Assembly: GCF_000943555.1 (NCBI RefSeq)
Contig: NZ_JTDV01000010.1
Location: 186,001-250,000, forward strand
Length of the DNA: 64,000 bases
Direction of reading: 5' to 3'
Source: Neotamlana nanhaiensis
GTDB lineage: Bacteria > Bacteroidota > Bacteroidia > Flavobacteriales > Flavobacteriaceae
Of the stretch, positions 7,438-17,363 are shown piece by piece (within the stretch, counting starts at the first letter, position 1; every line of letters begins with the position of its first letter). Below the pieces are notes generated by a model. That model saw only the letters and a list, made by a program, of their open reading frames with translations, did not search any database and was not told the origin of the DNA. A program made the position numbers and the translations under genes.

Positions 7438-9534
7438 TTAAATTTTAGTTAATCTATTTATAATTTTTAAGTCGTGACAAGCAGAAATATATTGTGCTGC
7501 CGACCACGCTTGGTATGCTTTACCCATGGCTTTTCCTGTAATTCCATGCGCCCATTCTGTAAATTCCCATTCTTCGGTTAAACCTTCTTTGTTTATTAAA
7601 GCAAGCTTGTATAATTCTGAAATAGCAACATCTTTTAAACCTAATTTATTAATAAATTTCACCCAAAAACCACCTACAAAAGGCCAAATACCTCCGTTGT
7701 GATAATGGTTTGGTAGATTTAAAAGATTTACGGTATAATACGGTCTCCAATCTGGATCACCCGGTGTAACTACTGGATACACGTTAGATACTGGAAACGG
7801 ATCGTTAACCCCAACTCCTAGCATAAATTTGAAGGTTTCATGGGCTTTTTCGGAATCTGTTGCGCCGTGTAAAAAGGCCAATACATTTCCAAAAACATCG
7901 CATCGCCAGCTAAAATCGAAAGGTGTGGTTTGAGCAATTAAGTATGAGGTATCACCTAGGGTAAATTGGCGTTCTGCAAAGGACACCGATTGAAATAATT
8001 TTTGCTGTGTAGATGGCCAGAAGTTCTGCAATATTTCTTTTTTAATCACCTGAGACCATCTAATGTATTCGCCAGCTTCTTCGTAATCGCCCAACATTTC
8101 AAGCATTCTACCAAAGCACACGTTGGCTCTGTACCATAAAATTTCGTCATACAATATGTTGTAGCTTCCTCCGAATAAATCGGTCCAATCGCCTGCTTCA
8201 GGAATTTCTAAAAGGGCATCGTTATTACTATCGTGCGCGCCCAACCAACGCATGGTTTCTTTTATATCTTTTATATATTTTCTAAGGAATTTTATATCCT
8301 TGGTAACATTAACATACTCGTAAAACGCGATTACTACCCAAATACCGCTATCGATTGAACAAATACCGCCAACACCAGAATAATCGGGTTGATTATCTTT
8401 TATACGCACATTTGAAGGAATTTGTCCGTTTCTTGAAATATGTTCGAATAAGGTTTCCAAAGTTTTACGCTGACAAGCATGAATTTCTTCATCGTGAATA
8501 AGTGGTAACGAGCCAATAACGGTAATTGCACCATCGCGTGCCCAAACGCTATAATAATTTTCGTCGGTTCCTTTAGACACGTTATCTTTTATAGAGCAAG
8601 CCGAAAATCCTAAAGGCGTGATATTCTTTTTTAATGCAATTACGGCTTTTTCGTAACCTTCGCGTATCAAAGCTAACTTTTCATCTTCATCTTCCTCAGC
8701 TATATGACTTAGCTCTTGTTGAATAATATAATCGTCAGTATGATCGATATTTTCAGATACTTTAGCATCCTTTGGCAATACACCATAATAAATTAAGCCT
8801 TCAATAATACCATCGCTATGAATATTTTCGGCATGATACATTTGCTTATACTTGGTATATTTATAAAGCTCTTCATGAGCATTAGCAACCACAATTCCTT
8901 TTACACCATCCATATCGAACATGGCCGAATCGTTGCCACTATCGCCTGCTACTAGAACATTTTCAGCGTTTATATCAACATTATTTAACAGCCATTGTAA
9001 AGCATTTCCTTTATTTGCCCATTTTGGAAGTACATCTAAAAATTGATTGCCCGAATACACAATGTTTACAAACATGTTGGCATCGGCGAAATCTTTCTCT
9101 ATGCTCTCAATTAAATCGTCGGTAGCATCGTGAAAAAAGTAGCTTCGTTTATAAGCGTGTTGAAACTTTGTTGGTTGTTCGCTAATAGGATGCTTTATAT
9201 TTTGAACAATTTTTTCGACAGCTTCTAAATCCCAACCATCATCTAAAACATCGTTAAAGGCTTTAACGGTACGCTGCTTTTTATAATCGTAAATTAAAGT
9301 CCCAACACCAGCAATTATATAATCTGGCTCGGGCAAAGTACCTTTTTCTATTAAACCTAAAACATCGTCGATTAAACGCCCCGTATTATAGGTTAGTAAA
9401 ACGTTTTGGGGTTTGTAGGATTCCCATATTTTTTTGAAGTTACTTTTATGGGTATGAAAATCGATTAAAGTGTTATCAATATCGAAAGACAGAAGTTTAA
9501 TGACGGCATGATTGCCATCTTCGGTTTTGTTCAT
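7438..9534 (-). CDS. Fusion of sucrose-phosphatase-like HAD and (alpha/alpha)6 glycosidase
   Basis: A 698-aa cytosolic protein. Residues 11-255 form a HAD phosphatase of the sucrose-6-phosphate phosphatase type: D18-x-D20 nucleophile/acid, T49 in LLTYNTGR, K175 in NKGNALQ, and GDSGND (D198, D202). A short acidic linker (about 260-285) leads to a glycosidase-like domain with VWARDGAI (330-337), GGICSIDSGIWV and AGDWTDLFGGSYN (447-459), as in six-hairpin enzymes (debranching-enzyme/neutral-invertase-like clans). First gene of a two-gene operon with the GT4 enzyme. The HAD half should dephosphorylate the synthase product. The second half might hydrolyse or phosphorolyse a glucoside. Its CAZy family is not certain, and a synthesis-plus-breakdown fusion is unusual. 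Confidence 0.82.
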   Translation of the reverse strand: MNKTEDGNHAVIKLLSFDIDNTLIDFHTHKSNFKKIWESYKPQNVLLTYNTGRLIDDVLGLIEKGTLPEPDYIIAGVGTLIYDYKKQRTVKAFNDVLDDGWDLEAVEKIVQNIKHPISEQPTKFQHAYKRSYFFHDATDDLIESIEKDFADANMFVNIVYSGNQFLDVLPKWANKGNALQWLLNNVDINAENVLVAGDSGNDSAMFDMDGVKGIVVANAHEELYKYTKYKQMYHAENIHSDGIIEGLIYYGVLPKDAKVSENIDHTDDYIIQQELSHIAEEDEDEKLALIREGYEKAVIALKKNITPLGFSACSIKDNVSKGTDENYYSVWARDGAITVIGSLPLIHDEEIHACQRKTLETLFEHISRNGQIPSNVRIKDNQPDYSGVGGICSIDSGIWVVIAFYEYVNVTKDIKFLRKYIKDIKETMRWLGAHDSNNDALLEIPEAGDWTDLFGGSYNILYDEILWYRANVCFGRMLEMLGDYEEAGEYIRWSQVIKKEILQNFWPSTQQKLFQSVSFAERQFTLGDTSYLIAQTTPFDFSWRCDVFGNVLAFLHGATDSEKAHETFKFMLGVGVNDPFPVSNVYPVVTPGDPDWRPYYTVNLLNLPNHYHNGGIWPFVGGFWVKFINKLGLKDVAISELYKLALINKEGLTEEWEFTEWAHGITGKAMGKAYQAWSAAQYISACHDLKIINRLTKI

Positions 9535-9648
9535 GTTTTTTTGCTTTTTTTACAAATTTTGGTAAGATTTTCTCATAATTTAAGCCAAAATGGGCTAAAA
9601 AGCAAGAAAACACGAACTATTCTAATTTCAATTTTTAATGTAATAAAT

Positions 9649-9662
9649 TGAAAGCGTTTAAC
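9649..9662. promoter_or_regulatory. LacI-type operator-like site in 195-bp upstream region
   Basis: The 195 bp between the MoxR stop and the sucrose-type operon is very AT-rich and holds no gene. TGAAAGCGTTTAAC resembles LacI/CcpA-family operators built around a central CG, though it misses the last two consensus positions. It lies about 115 bp upstream of the operon start. No LacI gene is in the window. Weak evidence. Confidence 0.3.
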
Positions 9663-9729
9663 TACGAAATCTAAAATTAAACTCTATTTTTATTAAATTT
9701 TCAATAATTTAAAAATTCAATTTAAACCG

Positions 9730-11196
9730 TTACAAACCTTTAATAAAATTCCCATAAGGATCTTTAAATTGAATGCCTTCGGTAAAGCGTTGTTTACTTA
9801 AAAGTTTAAATTCTACCAGCGCCCAAAGCACAAATTCTTTCACAAAAAAACTATCTTCTTGAGCTATGTTAGGTTGATATTTGGCAAGCAAATCGTTTAA
9901 AGGTGAAATGTTGCTCAGCAACATATTGTATTCTTTATCGCTTAAATCGTCTAATAACTCGAAGCCTTCCTTTAAATTAAAAAACCACGACACAATATCG
10001 TCGTATGGCGTTTCTTCGTTAGCCTTTTGAAGCTTCTCAATTTTAGGAAAATACTCTACAAACAAACTCTTTACAGCTTCACCAATTAAATTGTAAGCCA
10101 CCACTGCAGCGCCTTCTTGTTCGCCTTCATAAACCAACTCAACTTTACCTGTAATGGCTGGAATAATACCCACAAAATCGGATAATCGCAGCGTGGTTTG
10201 AGCATCGCCATTAACTAAAGCTCTACGCTCTGCGGTACTTAACAAATTTTCTAAAGCCGTAATGCTTAAACGTGCACTAACCCCACTTTTTGCATCAATA
10301 TATTCGCTTTCGCGCGCCTCGAAAACAATTTGTTCCAATAAATCTCGTGCTAAATCGGGAACTGTAACCGTAGATTTTTGAGACTCGACCACCTTAGCTT
10401 CTTGCTCGGTAATTTTTCTTGCCGTTTCAATATCAATAGGATAATGCGTTAAAATTTGCGAACCAATACGATCTTTTAAAGGCGTTACGATACTACCTCT
10501 ATTCGTATAATCTTCGGGGTTTGCGGTAAACACAAACTGAATATCTAAAGGTAATCGTAGTTTAAAACCTCGAATTTGTATGTCGCCTTCTTGTAAAATA
10601 TTGAATAAGGCCACTTGAATTCTAGCTTGTAAATCGGGTAGCTCATTAATTACAAAAATGCAACGATTGGCTCTTGGAATCATCCCATAATGAATCACTC
10701 TATCGTCGGCATAACTTAGTTTTAAATTAGCTGCTTTTATAGGATCTACATCTCCAATAATATCGGCTACGGTAACATCGGGTGTGGCTAATTTTTCGGC
10801 AAAACGTTCGCTTCGGTGTAACCAAGTAATTGGTGTATTATCGCCTTTTTCTTTTATAAGCTCGGTTGCAAAACGCGATAAGGGTTGTAAAGGATCATCA
10901 TTGATTTCGGAACCTTCAACCACTGGAATATATTCATCTAACAAGTTCAACATTAATCGCGCAAGACGCGTTTTTGCTTGTCCGCGTAACCCCAATAAGT
11001 TGATATTGTGCCTTGATAAAATGGCGCGTTCTAATTCTGGAATTACCGTATTTTCGTAACCGTGAACTCCTGTAAATGTGGTTTCTTTATTTTTTATTTT
11101 TTCGATTAAATTATCTCGAAGTTCATCTTTTATAGATTTCGATTGGTATCCTGAAGCTTTTAATTCGGCTAATGTTGTTATGTCGTTAACTTTCAT
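9730..11196 (-). CDS. MoxR-type AAA+ ATPase
   Basis: A 488-aa AAA+ ATPase of the MoxR/ChlI-like clade. The P-loop is G69-L-R-G-Q-A-K75-T76, with Ala in place of the last Gly. Walker B is CIFVINE (N184-E185) and the sensor-1 region is FVFTANPEDY. Such ATPases work with VWA-domain partners as chaperones that insert metals or mature other proteins. The next gene upstream (11279-12406) encodes that partner, 82 bp away on the same strand. The C-terminal ~150 residues are alpha-helical and specific to this subfamily. The client is unknown. Confidence 0.88.
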   Translation of the reverse strand: MKVNDITTLAELKASGYQSKSIKDELRDNLIEKIKNKETTFTGVHGYENTVIPELERAILSRHNINLLGLRGQAKTRLARLMLNLLDEYIPVVEGSEINDDPLQPLSRFATELIKEKGDNTPITWLHRSERFAEKLATPDVTVADIIGDVDPIKAANLKLSYADDRVIHYGMIPRANRCIFVINELPDLQARIQVALFNILQEGDIQIRGFKLRLPLDIQFVFTANPEDYTNRGSIVTPLKDRIGSQILTHYPIDIETARKITEQEAKVVESQKSTVTVPDLARDLLEQIVFEARESEYIDAKSGVSARLSITALENLLSTAERRALVNGDAQTTLRLSDFVGIIPAITGKVELVYEGEQEGAAVVAYNLIGEAVKSLFVEYFPKIEKLQKANEETPYDDIVSWFFNLKEGFELLDDLSDKEYNMLLSNISPLNDLLAKYQPNIAQEDSFFVKEFVLWALVEFKLLSKQRFTEGIQFKDPYGNFIKGL

Positions 11197-11218
11197 TATG
11201 TGTTTTTAATTTTAAGAA

Positions 11219-11240
11219 ACATCTCGACTGCGCTAGATGT
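11219..11240. repeat. Dispersed repeat fragment between VWA and MoxR genes
   Basis: ACATCT and AGATGT flank CGACTGCGCT, making a short palindrome. The core TCGACTGCGCT is shared with 46685-46695, so this is a remnant of a dispersed repeat, not a gene-specific site. Confidence 0.5.
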
Positions 11241-11278
11241 AACAATACATTTTTCTTTTTCAATGCATAAAGCATTTA

Positions 11279-12406
11279 TTACCCTCTAATTCTTTTTTTT
11301 CTGTTGGTTTCGTAATCTTCAAAAATCATTTCACCTAAACCTTTTAAGCCTGTATAAAATGCTTTACCTTGGTTGGCATAGGTAAATTCACGCACAAACT
11401 GCATTAAATAGCTATCTTTTGCTATCATGAATGTGGTTATAGGAATGTGTAATTTTCTGGCTTGTTGTGCCATCATATAACACTTATTGGTGATGGTTGG
11501 GTTTAACCCGATGCTATCTTTAAAATATTCTCCGTTTTTAAGGCGCAAACAACTGGGTTTACCATCGGTTATCATAAAAATTTGCTTGTTGGTGTTACGT
11601 TTTCTTCTAAGCAAATCCATGGCTAACTCTAAACCTGCTACTGTATTGGTGTGATACGGGCCAACATTTAAATAAGGTAAATCTTTGATTTCTATTTGCC
11701 AAGCATCATTACCAAACACTAAAATATCTAAAGTATCTTTTGGGTAGCGCGTGGTAATTAATTCGGCAAGTGCCATCCCTACTTTTTTGGCCGGTGTAAT
11801 TCGATCTTCGCCATACAATATCATACTGTGGCTAATATCTATCATGAGCACGGTACTCATTTGTGATTTATGAAGTGTTTCTTCGACAACCAAATCGTCT
11901 TCCGAAAGTGTAAAATCACCAATACCATGGTTTATTTGCGCATTTTTTAAACTCTCGGTCATCGACACTCTATCTAAAGCATCTCCAAACTGATAATTTT
12001 TAAAATCGCCAGTATGTTCATCGCCAACACCTGGACTTTTACTTTTATGATTGCCTTGTCCGCTGCGCTTTATTTTACCAAAAATTTGATCGAGGGCTTG
12101 TTGCCTAATAGCGCGTTCGGTTTTTGCAGTAATGCCCATACCGCCTTTGCCATCGGGTTTTATCTCTTCGCGGATGTAACCTTTCTTTTTTAAATCTTCA
12201 ATAAAATCGTCGATTGTATATTCGGCAGTAGTCAGTTTGTATTCTCTATCGAGTTCGCGTAACCAATCTATGGCTTCATCAAAATCACCAGAAGTATGCG
12301 TAATAAGTTCTTTAAAAATATCAAAAAGCTTATCGAAAGGCGACTGATCGGGAGCTTCGTATTTTTTAAACACAAACCCTTTTCTGTTAGCTTTATTTTT
12401 TGTCAT
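11279..12406 (-). CDS. VWA-domain protein, partner of MoxR ATPase
   Basis: A 375-aa soluble protein. The N-terminal ~180 residues are charged and helical, with a Lys/Gly-rich stretch at 109-128. The C-terminal half is a von Willebrand A domain with a complete MIDAS: D190-I-S192-H-S194, a Thr in the YHTNTVAG loop, and the MITDGKPS aspartate. A metal-bound MIDAS grips acidic ligands. In MoxR systems the VWA protein is the adaptor that couples ATPase to client. It is the upstream member of a likely two-gene operon. Nothing links it functionally to the phosphate locus beyond shared orientation. Confidence 0.87.
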   Translation of the reverse strand: MTKNKANRKGFVFKKYEAPDQSPFDKLFDIFKELITHTSGDFDEAIDWLRELDREYKLTTAEYTIDDFIEDLKKKGYIREEIKPDGKGGMGITAKTERAIRQQALDQIFGKIKRSGQGNHKSKSPGVGDEHTGDFKNYQFGDALDRVSMTESLKNAQINHGIGDFTLSEDDLVVEETLHKSQMSTVLMIDISHSMILYGEDRITPAKKVGMALAELITTRYPKDTLDILVFGNDAWQIEIKDLPYLNVGPYHTNTVAGLELAMDLLRRKRNTNKQIFMITDGKPSCLRLKNGEYFKDSIGLNPTITNKCYMMAQQARKLHIPITTFMIAKDSYLMQFVREFTYANQGKAFYTGLKGLGEMIFEDYETNRKKRIRG

Positions 12407-12501
12407 AGCTGTATAAAATTAGTGAATTTTAAAACAACTTGCTAATACTAACAATTACTAAAATTTATGGGCTCATTAAAAATCTTTACAAACCGAAACG
12501 T

Positions 12502-14298
12502 TTAATCTTCTAAAGCCTTAATTGAATTATTATTTAAGTTGATTGAAAAGTTTACTGAAGGCTGCCCAGACATGGTTTTTAAAAATAGAGTACCGAATAA
12601 TTTTAAGTCGGCATCGTTACCTTTTTGAAGTGCTTCGGATAGCATTTTATATTGATTTAAACGCGCTGCTCCTATTTGTTTATACACTAAACCATCGGAA
12701 AGTTTTAAACGATAAAAATCGACGAGCATATCGTTGATCGTCCACGAATCTAAGTCTTCTAATATTTGAAGATTAATAGCGTTTGAAGCATCTTGAACCG
12801 ATAGTAGCAAAGCCTTACCCGTTTTGTTAAGCAATTTCTCTTTTAACGGTTCTGGCCAATCGTTAGGTAAAAAACGTAAGCGCACCAATTCTTTTAAATG
12901 CCAATCGGTTAAATGCAAGTACGATTGCGCTTGTAGCACTTCTTTATTCCAAATTTTAGAGGCTTGAGATGCCTTTAAATAAGCATGCTCTTTTTCGTAA
13001 AGCGGAAAAAGTTCGTTATAATTTAAAACCGAATCTAATACAACGGTTTCTACCTTAACATGCGTATCATCGTTAAAAGTGAGTACTTTATACGCTGGCA
13101 TGTAGCCTGCTAACGAAGGTGTTTGAATGTTAAACAATGTTTGTCCGTTTTTAGCTTTATGCACACCAGTATCGTTGGCATGCATGTGGCCACCAAAGTG
13201 TAACTGCAAGCCCAAACTCGCAAAGGTTTCGGCTACTTCTAGATTTGGCACACGTACCAATTGCATTTTATTGTCTCCAAATAGTTGTTTAAGTTCGTTG
13301 GTTGCGCCATCGTTAAATTCAACCATTGGGTAATGACTGAAAGCCACTAACTTTTTATTATGTTTTTTAGCTTCTAAAACCACTTGTTTCACCCAAGAAA
13401 CAAGATGCTTTTTATGTTGTATTACGCCATTATAACCGTTACCACTAGCACCACCAAATTCAGTGCTTGTTTCATTTTTCGGAAGATACACATTACCATC
13501 TATGGCTAACAACCATAAGCCCTCAACGGGCTCAACCACATAACTTACATCTGGAATTTTTAAGGTTGATTTCTGAACGTTGTAGGTTCTTTTATCGAGT
13601 TCGGATTGAGATTTAGCGAGATCAAAATTATATGTATCAAAATTATATGTAGAAAAGGGTGTTTGCCAAAACAAGTTAGATGCCTTCGGAAAAAAACCAA
13701 ATCCTGATAAGGTTTCGGCAATATCTTGATAACCCCAAAATTGAACATCGGGTGTTATTATTGGCGGATTTTTATACGATCCTTGTCGCATTAAACTAGA
13801 ATCGCTAACAATAATTTGCTCGCTGCCATCTTCGGCTAGAAAATCATGCTTCCCACCAGGTCTTGGAAATGGCCTTACCGGATCGTGATTGCCCGTGGTA
13901 ATAAAAAATTGAATATCGTATTGCTTCTCAAAAGTTTCTAAAATACTTTTCAAAGCTTTTACGTTTGCTGGCTGACCATCATCTGTGAAATCGCCAGGTA
14001 AAGCCACTATTTTAATGCCCCGTTTCGCGACTTCTTGCAATGCCGATTGAAATGCAAAATAATTCTCGTTAAATAAACGCGTAGAATGCAATTGAGAATC
14101 CATAGAACGGATTACATTGTATTTTCCCGTTACAGGATTCTCAATGCCTTTATAATTGGTATTCGAAAAATTTGCGTAAATGTCATGCAAATGCACATCC
14201 GATAGAAAAGCTAGTTGCACGGGTTTTTTGGCAGGTTTTGGCGTAGAACAACTCAAAACAACACTCAACAAACAGCAAATTTTAAAAATACGAATCAT
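12502..14298 (-). CDS. Metallophosphoesterase lipoprotein
   Basis: A 598-aa lipoprotein: signal peptide with lipobox LSC at C17, then a calcineurin-like metallophosphoesterase fold. The metal-binding motifs appear in order: FLSDVHLHD (D34, H36), LPGDFTDDG, TTGNHDP, FSHYP and GGHMHAND. It probably cleaves phosphomonoesters or phosphodiesters at the cell surface or in the periplasm. The C-terminal ~200 residues (from about 400) are an extra helical region with no recognised domain. The start is only 2 bp past the alkaline phosphatase stop, so the two are co-transcribed. It forms part of the phosphate-scavenging cluster. Confidence 0.9.
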   Translation of the reverse strand: MIRIFKICCLLSVVLSCSTPKPAKKPVQLAFLSDVHLHDIYANFSNTNYKGIENPVTGKYNVIRSMDSQLHSTRLFNENYFAFQSALQEVAKRGIKIVALPGDFTDDGQPANVKALKSILETFEKQYDIQFFITTGNHDPVRPFPRPGGKHDFLAEDGSEQIIVSDSSLMRQGSYKNPPIITPDVQFWGYQDIAETLSGFGFFPKASNLFWQTPFSTYNFDTYNFDLAKSQSELDKRTYNVQKSTLKIPDVSYVVEPVEGLWLLAIDGNVYLPKNETSTEFGGASGNGYNGVIQHKKHLVSWVKQVVLEAKKHNKKLVAFSHYPMVEFNDGATNELKQLFGDNKMQLVRVPNLEVAETFASLGLQLHFGGHMHANDTGVHKAKNGQTLFNIQTPSLAGYMPAYKVLTFNDDTHVKVETVVLDSVLNYNELFPLYEKEHAYLKASQASKIWNKEVLQAQSYLHLTDWHLKELVRLRFLPNDWPEPLKEKLLNKTGKALLLSVQDASNAINLQILEDLDSWTINDMLVDFYRLKLSDGLVYKQIGAARLNQYKMLSEALQKGNDADLKLFGTLFLKTMSGQPSVNFSINLNNNSIKALED

Positions 14299-14300
14299 TA

Positions 14301-15434
14301 TTATTTCTGGGTTTTATGGTTTTTAATGGCGAGCATCATTTTATGGTAAATGTCATTATTTTGATAGATTCCTGCAAAATTTTCTTCACCTGCACCTTTT
14401 GCAAACACCGGAATTAAATCGCCACTATGCTGATCGTAGTTAAAATACACCTTTACTTTTTCTGGGTTTTCAGTTTTTTTACCAGTGGCTTCATCTACAT
14501 CATAAAATTTACCAATACTTGCACCACCTGTTTCATGATCTGCTGTAACAACAAGTAGTGTATTTGGGTGTTTATCTACAAATTTTAAAACTTCACCAAT
14601 GGTTTTATCAAAATCGGCTACTTCTTGAATAAGCATTTCATCGTTCATGGCATGCCCACCCCAATCGATATACGATCCTTCAATCATTAAGAAAAATGGT
14701 GCTTTTTGTGCTTCAAAATAACGTAAGCCTAAGTTGGTAGCATCTTGTAAAAACGAACCGCGACCATCAATTTTAGACGGCAATCCTTCGCTTGCTAGTA
14801 AATACCCGTTTTTCTTAGTTGTATCGACTTCCGATAATTTAACAGAATCTAACTTAAAACCTTTTTCTTGAAGTGCTGCGTATAAATCTTGTTTATCTTC
14901 TCGTTTATTGAAGAATTTTAATCCGCCACCAGCGAAAAAATCAACATCCGATTTTACTAAAAACTCAGCAATGTCTTCATGCATATCTCTATCTACAACA
15001 TGTGCGTAATACGCTGCAGGTGTAGCATGCGTAATACTGGTTAAACTAATTAATCCGGTTTGGTAACCCTCTAGTTTTAATTGCTCTGCAATGGTAGGTA
15101 AAGCCACACTATCTTTAGAAACACCAATAGCTCTTTTATAGGTTTTCTCTCCTGTAGAAAATGCTGTTGCACCTGCTGCCGAATCGGTTATAGTATGGCT
15201 TGTACTTGAGGTTTTTATTAATCCTAAGGTATTAAATTGCTCAAAATTCGGGGTATCATCCCCAAAATAAAAGGCGGTTGATACTTGTGGTAAACCCATG
15301 CCATCGCCCACCATAAAAATAATGTTTAAAGGTTCTGGAGTTTCAGTTTTTACAGTTGATTTCTCGATTTGTTTTTTATTTGAACAGCTTAAAATAGCTA
15401 AGGATAACGCTGCTGCGGATATTTTTTTAATCAT
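14301..15434 (-). CDS. Alkaline phosphatase lipoprotein, PhoA type
   Basis: A 377-aa exported alkaline phosphatase with lipobox ILSC at C17. Metal and active-site motifs are MVGDGMG (D44), the nucleophile loop TDSAAGATA (S85), STGEKTY, THATPAAYYAH, and TADHETGG near the C-terminus. It hydrolyses phosphomonoesters to free phosphate outside the cytoplasm. The order SusC-SusD-phosphatase-metallophosphoesterase implies that phosphorylated substrates or their products are taken up by the SusCD pair. A hairpin lies between susD and this gene, so expression may be lower than that of the transporter. Shorter than E. coli PhoA but normal for Bacteroidota members. Confidence 0.95.
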   Translation of the reverse strand: MIKKISAAALSLAILSCSNKKQIEKSTVKTETPEPLNIIFMVGDGMGLPQVSTAFYFGDDTPNFEQFNTLGLIKTSSTSHTITDSAAGATAFSTGEKTYKRAIGVSKDSVALPTIAEQLKLEGYQTGLISLTSITHATPAAYYAHVVDRDMHEDIAEFLVKSDVDFFAGGGLKFFNKREDKQDLYAALQEKGFKLDSVKLSEVDTTKKNGYLLASEGLPSKIDGRGSFLQDATNLGLRYFEAQKAPFFLMIEGSYIDWGGHAMNDEMLIQEVADFDKTIGEVLKFVDKHPNTLLVVTADHETGGASIGKFYDVDEATGKKTENPEKVKVYFNYDQHSGDLIPVFAKGAGEENFAGIYQNNDIYHKMMLAIKNHKTQK

Positions 15435-15458
15435 AATTTGACTTATTTTTTATTTATA

Positions 15459-15491
15459 CAAAATGGCAAGAAGCATAAAACTTCTTGCCAT
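15459..15491 (-). terminator. Hairpin between susD and alkaline phosphatase gene
   Basis: A perfect 11-bp stem (ATGGCAAGAAG with CTTCTTGCCAT, 7-nt loop, 15463-15491) followed on the minus strand by TTTTGT. It probably acts as a leaky terminator or 3' stabiliser, letting susCD mRNA exceed that of the downstream phosphatases. Confidence 0.75.
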
Positions 15492-15555
15492 AATTGCTTT
15501 TATTTTATTTTGAACAAGGCTTTACCCCCCTGATCATTTCATTTTCTTTAACGAA

Positions 15556-17343
15556 TTAATACCCTTGGTTTTGCTCTAAATACCCAGGTACGTTTGAAGC
15601 ACCATCAATAGCATTTTGAGGAATTGGGAATAATCGGTGGTTTACATCGGTGTCGGTTTTTTCGGTGTAGGTATCTTCAAAACGACCAAAACGAATCATG
15701 TCGGTACGTCGTGCCATTTCCCAGTAAAACTCAAATCCGCGTTCGCGATATAAAACATCTAAATCTAAACTCGCTAAAGCTGGCGGTGTTTGCTCAGGAC
15801 GTGCCGTTCTTTGTGCACGAACGTAGTTAACATCGTCTAAAGCTGTAGCATCACCTTTTCTTAATTTAGCCTCGGCACGCATTAAGTAAATATCGGCATA
15901 ACGTAATAAAACTAAATCTACGCTACTATAGTTATTACCATCATCTGATGTTTTACTAAACTGCCATTTTGCAACACGGTAACCACTCGCATAACCAATA
16001 GTTGGTGAAAAATCGATATTTTCAGTGTGATCCACATAATAAGTAACGCCACCGTTACCGTTTTCACGAATTTCGGCTAAAGGATAAATTCTATACCCTT
16101 CATCACATTGCATAGATCCGTTAGAACGGTTAAAATCAATTTTACGAGGCGCCCAAATAGTTCCTCTTAAAATACCTCTATCCATTTCAAAATCGTTAAT
16201 ACCATCGCCATCTTCATCACCAACACAATAGTAATGATCGGCATCGTTGGTTGGATTTAAACCTGTTAAATCTTCAAGTTCTGCAGGCACCATGGCATTT
16301 TTTTGGTAGAATCTAGCATCGCGAGAAGGATCTTCGCTACCATAAGCCTCTACCCAAGTTTGATAAAAATCTGAAGTAATTGCTGGTCCATCGGTACCGT
16401 CCATACTTCTGTAATACTCGTCTGGTCTTGGGAATAACGATCCAGACATAGACCAATATGCCCAACGGTTGTGGTCGTTGTTTAACACACCACGTAAATC
16501 TACCGCAAAAATTAACTCTGGGTTATCGTGGTTTTCATCGTTAAACAAATCGAAATACTCTGGAGAAATCGAGAATTTTTGTGAGTTAATCACGTTGTTG
16601 GTGTACTCGATAACTTTATCCATATCGGCATCGGTAAAGTTAGGCGTACCATAAGGATCGCGGTATACCGCAGCGTTTAAATGTAATTTGGCTAAGAAAC
16701 CATAAACGGCAGATTGCGTGATTCTACCAGGACCAATATTATCGCTAATATCGTTTACCACAGCAGAAAATTCGCTTTCAATATAATCTACAGCATCTTG
16801 ACCTTTTAAAATTTCAGAAGTTTCGTTTGATGCTTCTTTTTTAAAGGCAATACCCCAAGCATCTAAAACCAACATATTAAAATAAGCACGTAATGCTCTT
16901 AATTCGTAAACAGCTGCTTGAGCTTCAGAATCGCCAGCTTCAGCCAATGGCACTAAAGATTCTATACCTGTAACGGTTCTAGAAATATTGGTTGTAAGAT
17001 AATCCCAAGACTCACCAACTAAACTGTTTGCCGTTGGGAAATTGTGTGTATGTAAACCAACATATCTATCGCCATCTTGCCATTGTGTACCTGCACCGTT
17101 GTTACCGTTTCGTGGTGGTAAAATAGCTTCATCTGTAGCTAATTCAACCAAACCAAAATATCGTGTGTGTCTAAATGTTTGCGCCATGTTTCCGTAAGCC
17201 GCAGATAACGCACCACTAACAGGCTCTGTAGCGCCATCGGTTCCCGTTAAACTTTCGTCTAACACTTGTTCGTCTAAATCTGTACAATTATAATTTAATA
17301 AAGTACAGACGCTTAATATTGCGATTATAAATTTATTTTTCAT
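15556..17343 (-). CDS. SusD/RagB-family nutrient-binding lipoprotein
   Basis: A 595-aa surface lipoprotein with lipobox YNC at C20 (signal peptide MKNKFIIAILSVCTLLNY). It has the SusD fold pattern: TPR-like helical N-terminal half (ELRALRAYFNMLVLDAWG near 150) and the C-terminal LVLLRYADIYLMRAEAKLR, then RERGFEFYWEMARRTDMIRF segments diagnostic of the family. SusD lids the SusC barrel and captures ligand. Here the neighbours are phosphatases, so the ligand is more likely a phosphorylated organic molecule than a plain polysaccharide. It lies 20 bp after susC and is co-transcribed. Acidic EF-hand-like DEDGDGINDFE (about 394-404) may bind calcium. Confidence 0.95.
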   Translation of the reverse strand: MKNKFIIAILSVCTLLNYNCTDLDEQVLDESLTGTDGATEPVSGALSAAYGNMAQTFRHTRYFGLVELATDEAILPPRNGNNGAGTQWQDGDRYVGLHTHNFPTANSLVGESWDYLTTNISRTVTGIESLVPLAEAGDSEAQAAVYELRALRAYFNMLVLDAWGIAFKKEASNETSEILKGQDAVDYIESEFSAVVNDISDNIGPGRITQSAVYGFLAKLHLNAAVYRDPYGTPNFTDADMDKVIEYTNNVINSQKFSISPEYFDLFNDENHDNPELIFAVDLRGVLNNDHNRWAYWSMSGSLFPRPDEYYRSMDGTDGPAITSDFYQTWVEAYGSEDPSRDARFYQKNAMVPAELEDLTGLNPTNDADHYYCVGDEDGDGINDFEMDRGILRGTIWAPRKIDFNRSNGSMQCDEGYRIYPLAEIRENGNGGVTYYVDHTENIDFSPTIGYASGYRVAKWQFSKTSDDGNNYSSVDLVLLRYADIYLMRAEAKLRKGDATALDDVNYVRAQRTARPEQTPPALASLDLDVLYRERGFEFYWEMARRTDMIRFGRFEDTYTEKTDTDVNHRLFPIPQNAIDGASNVPGYLEQNQGY

Positions 17344-17363
17344 TTTCTTTTAAATAGTTTTTA

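Noticed and set aside
9730-12406. MoxR-VWA pair as a defence (conflict) system
   Set aside because: Such pairs occur in some ternary conflict systems, but no effector or beta-propeller gene is adjacent and the genes have ordinary base composition. Treated as a housekeeping chaperone pair.
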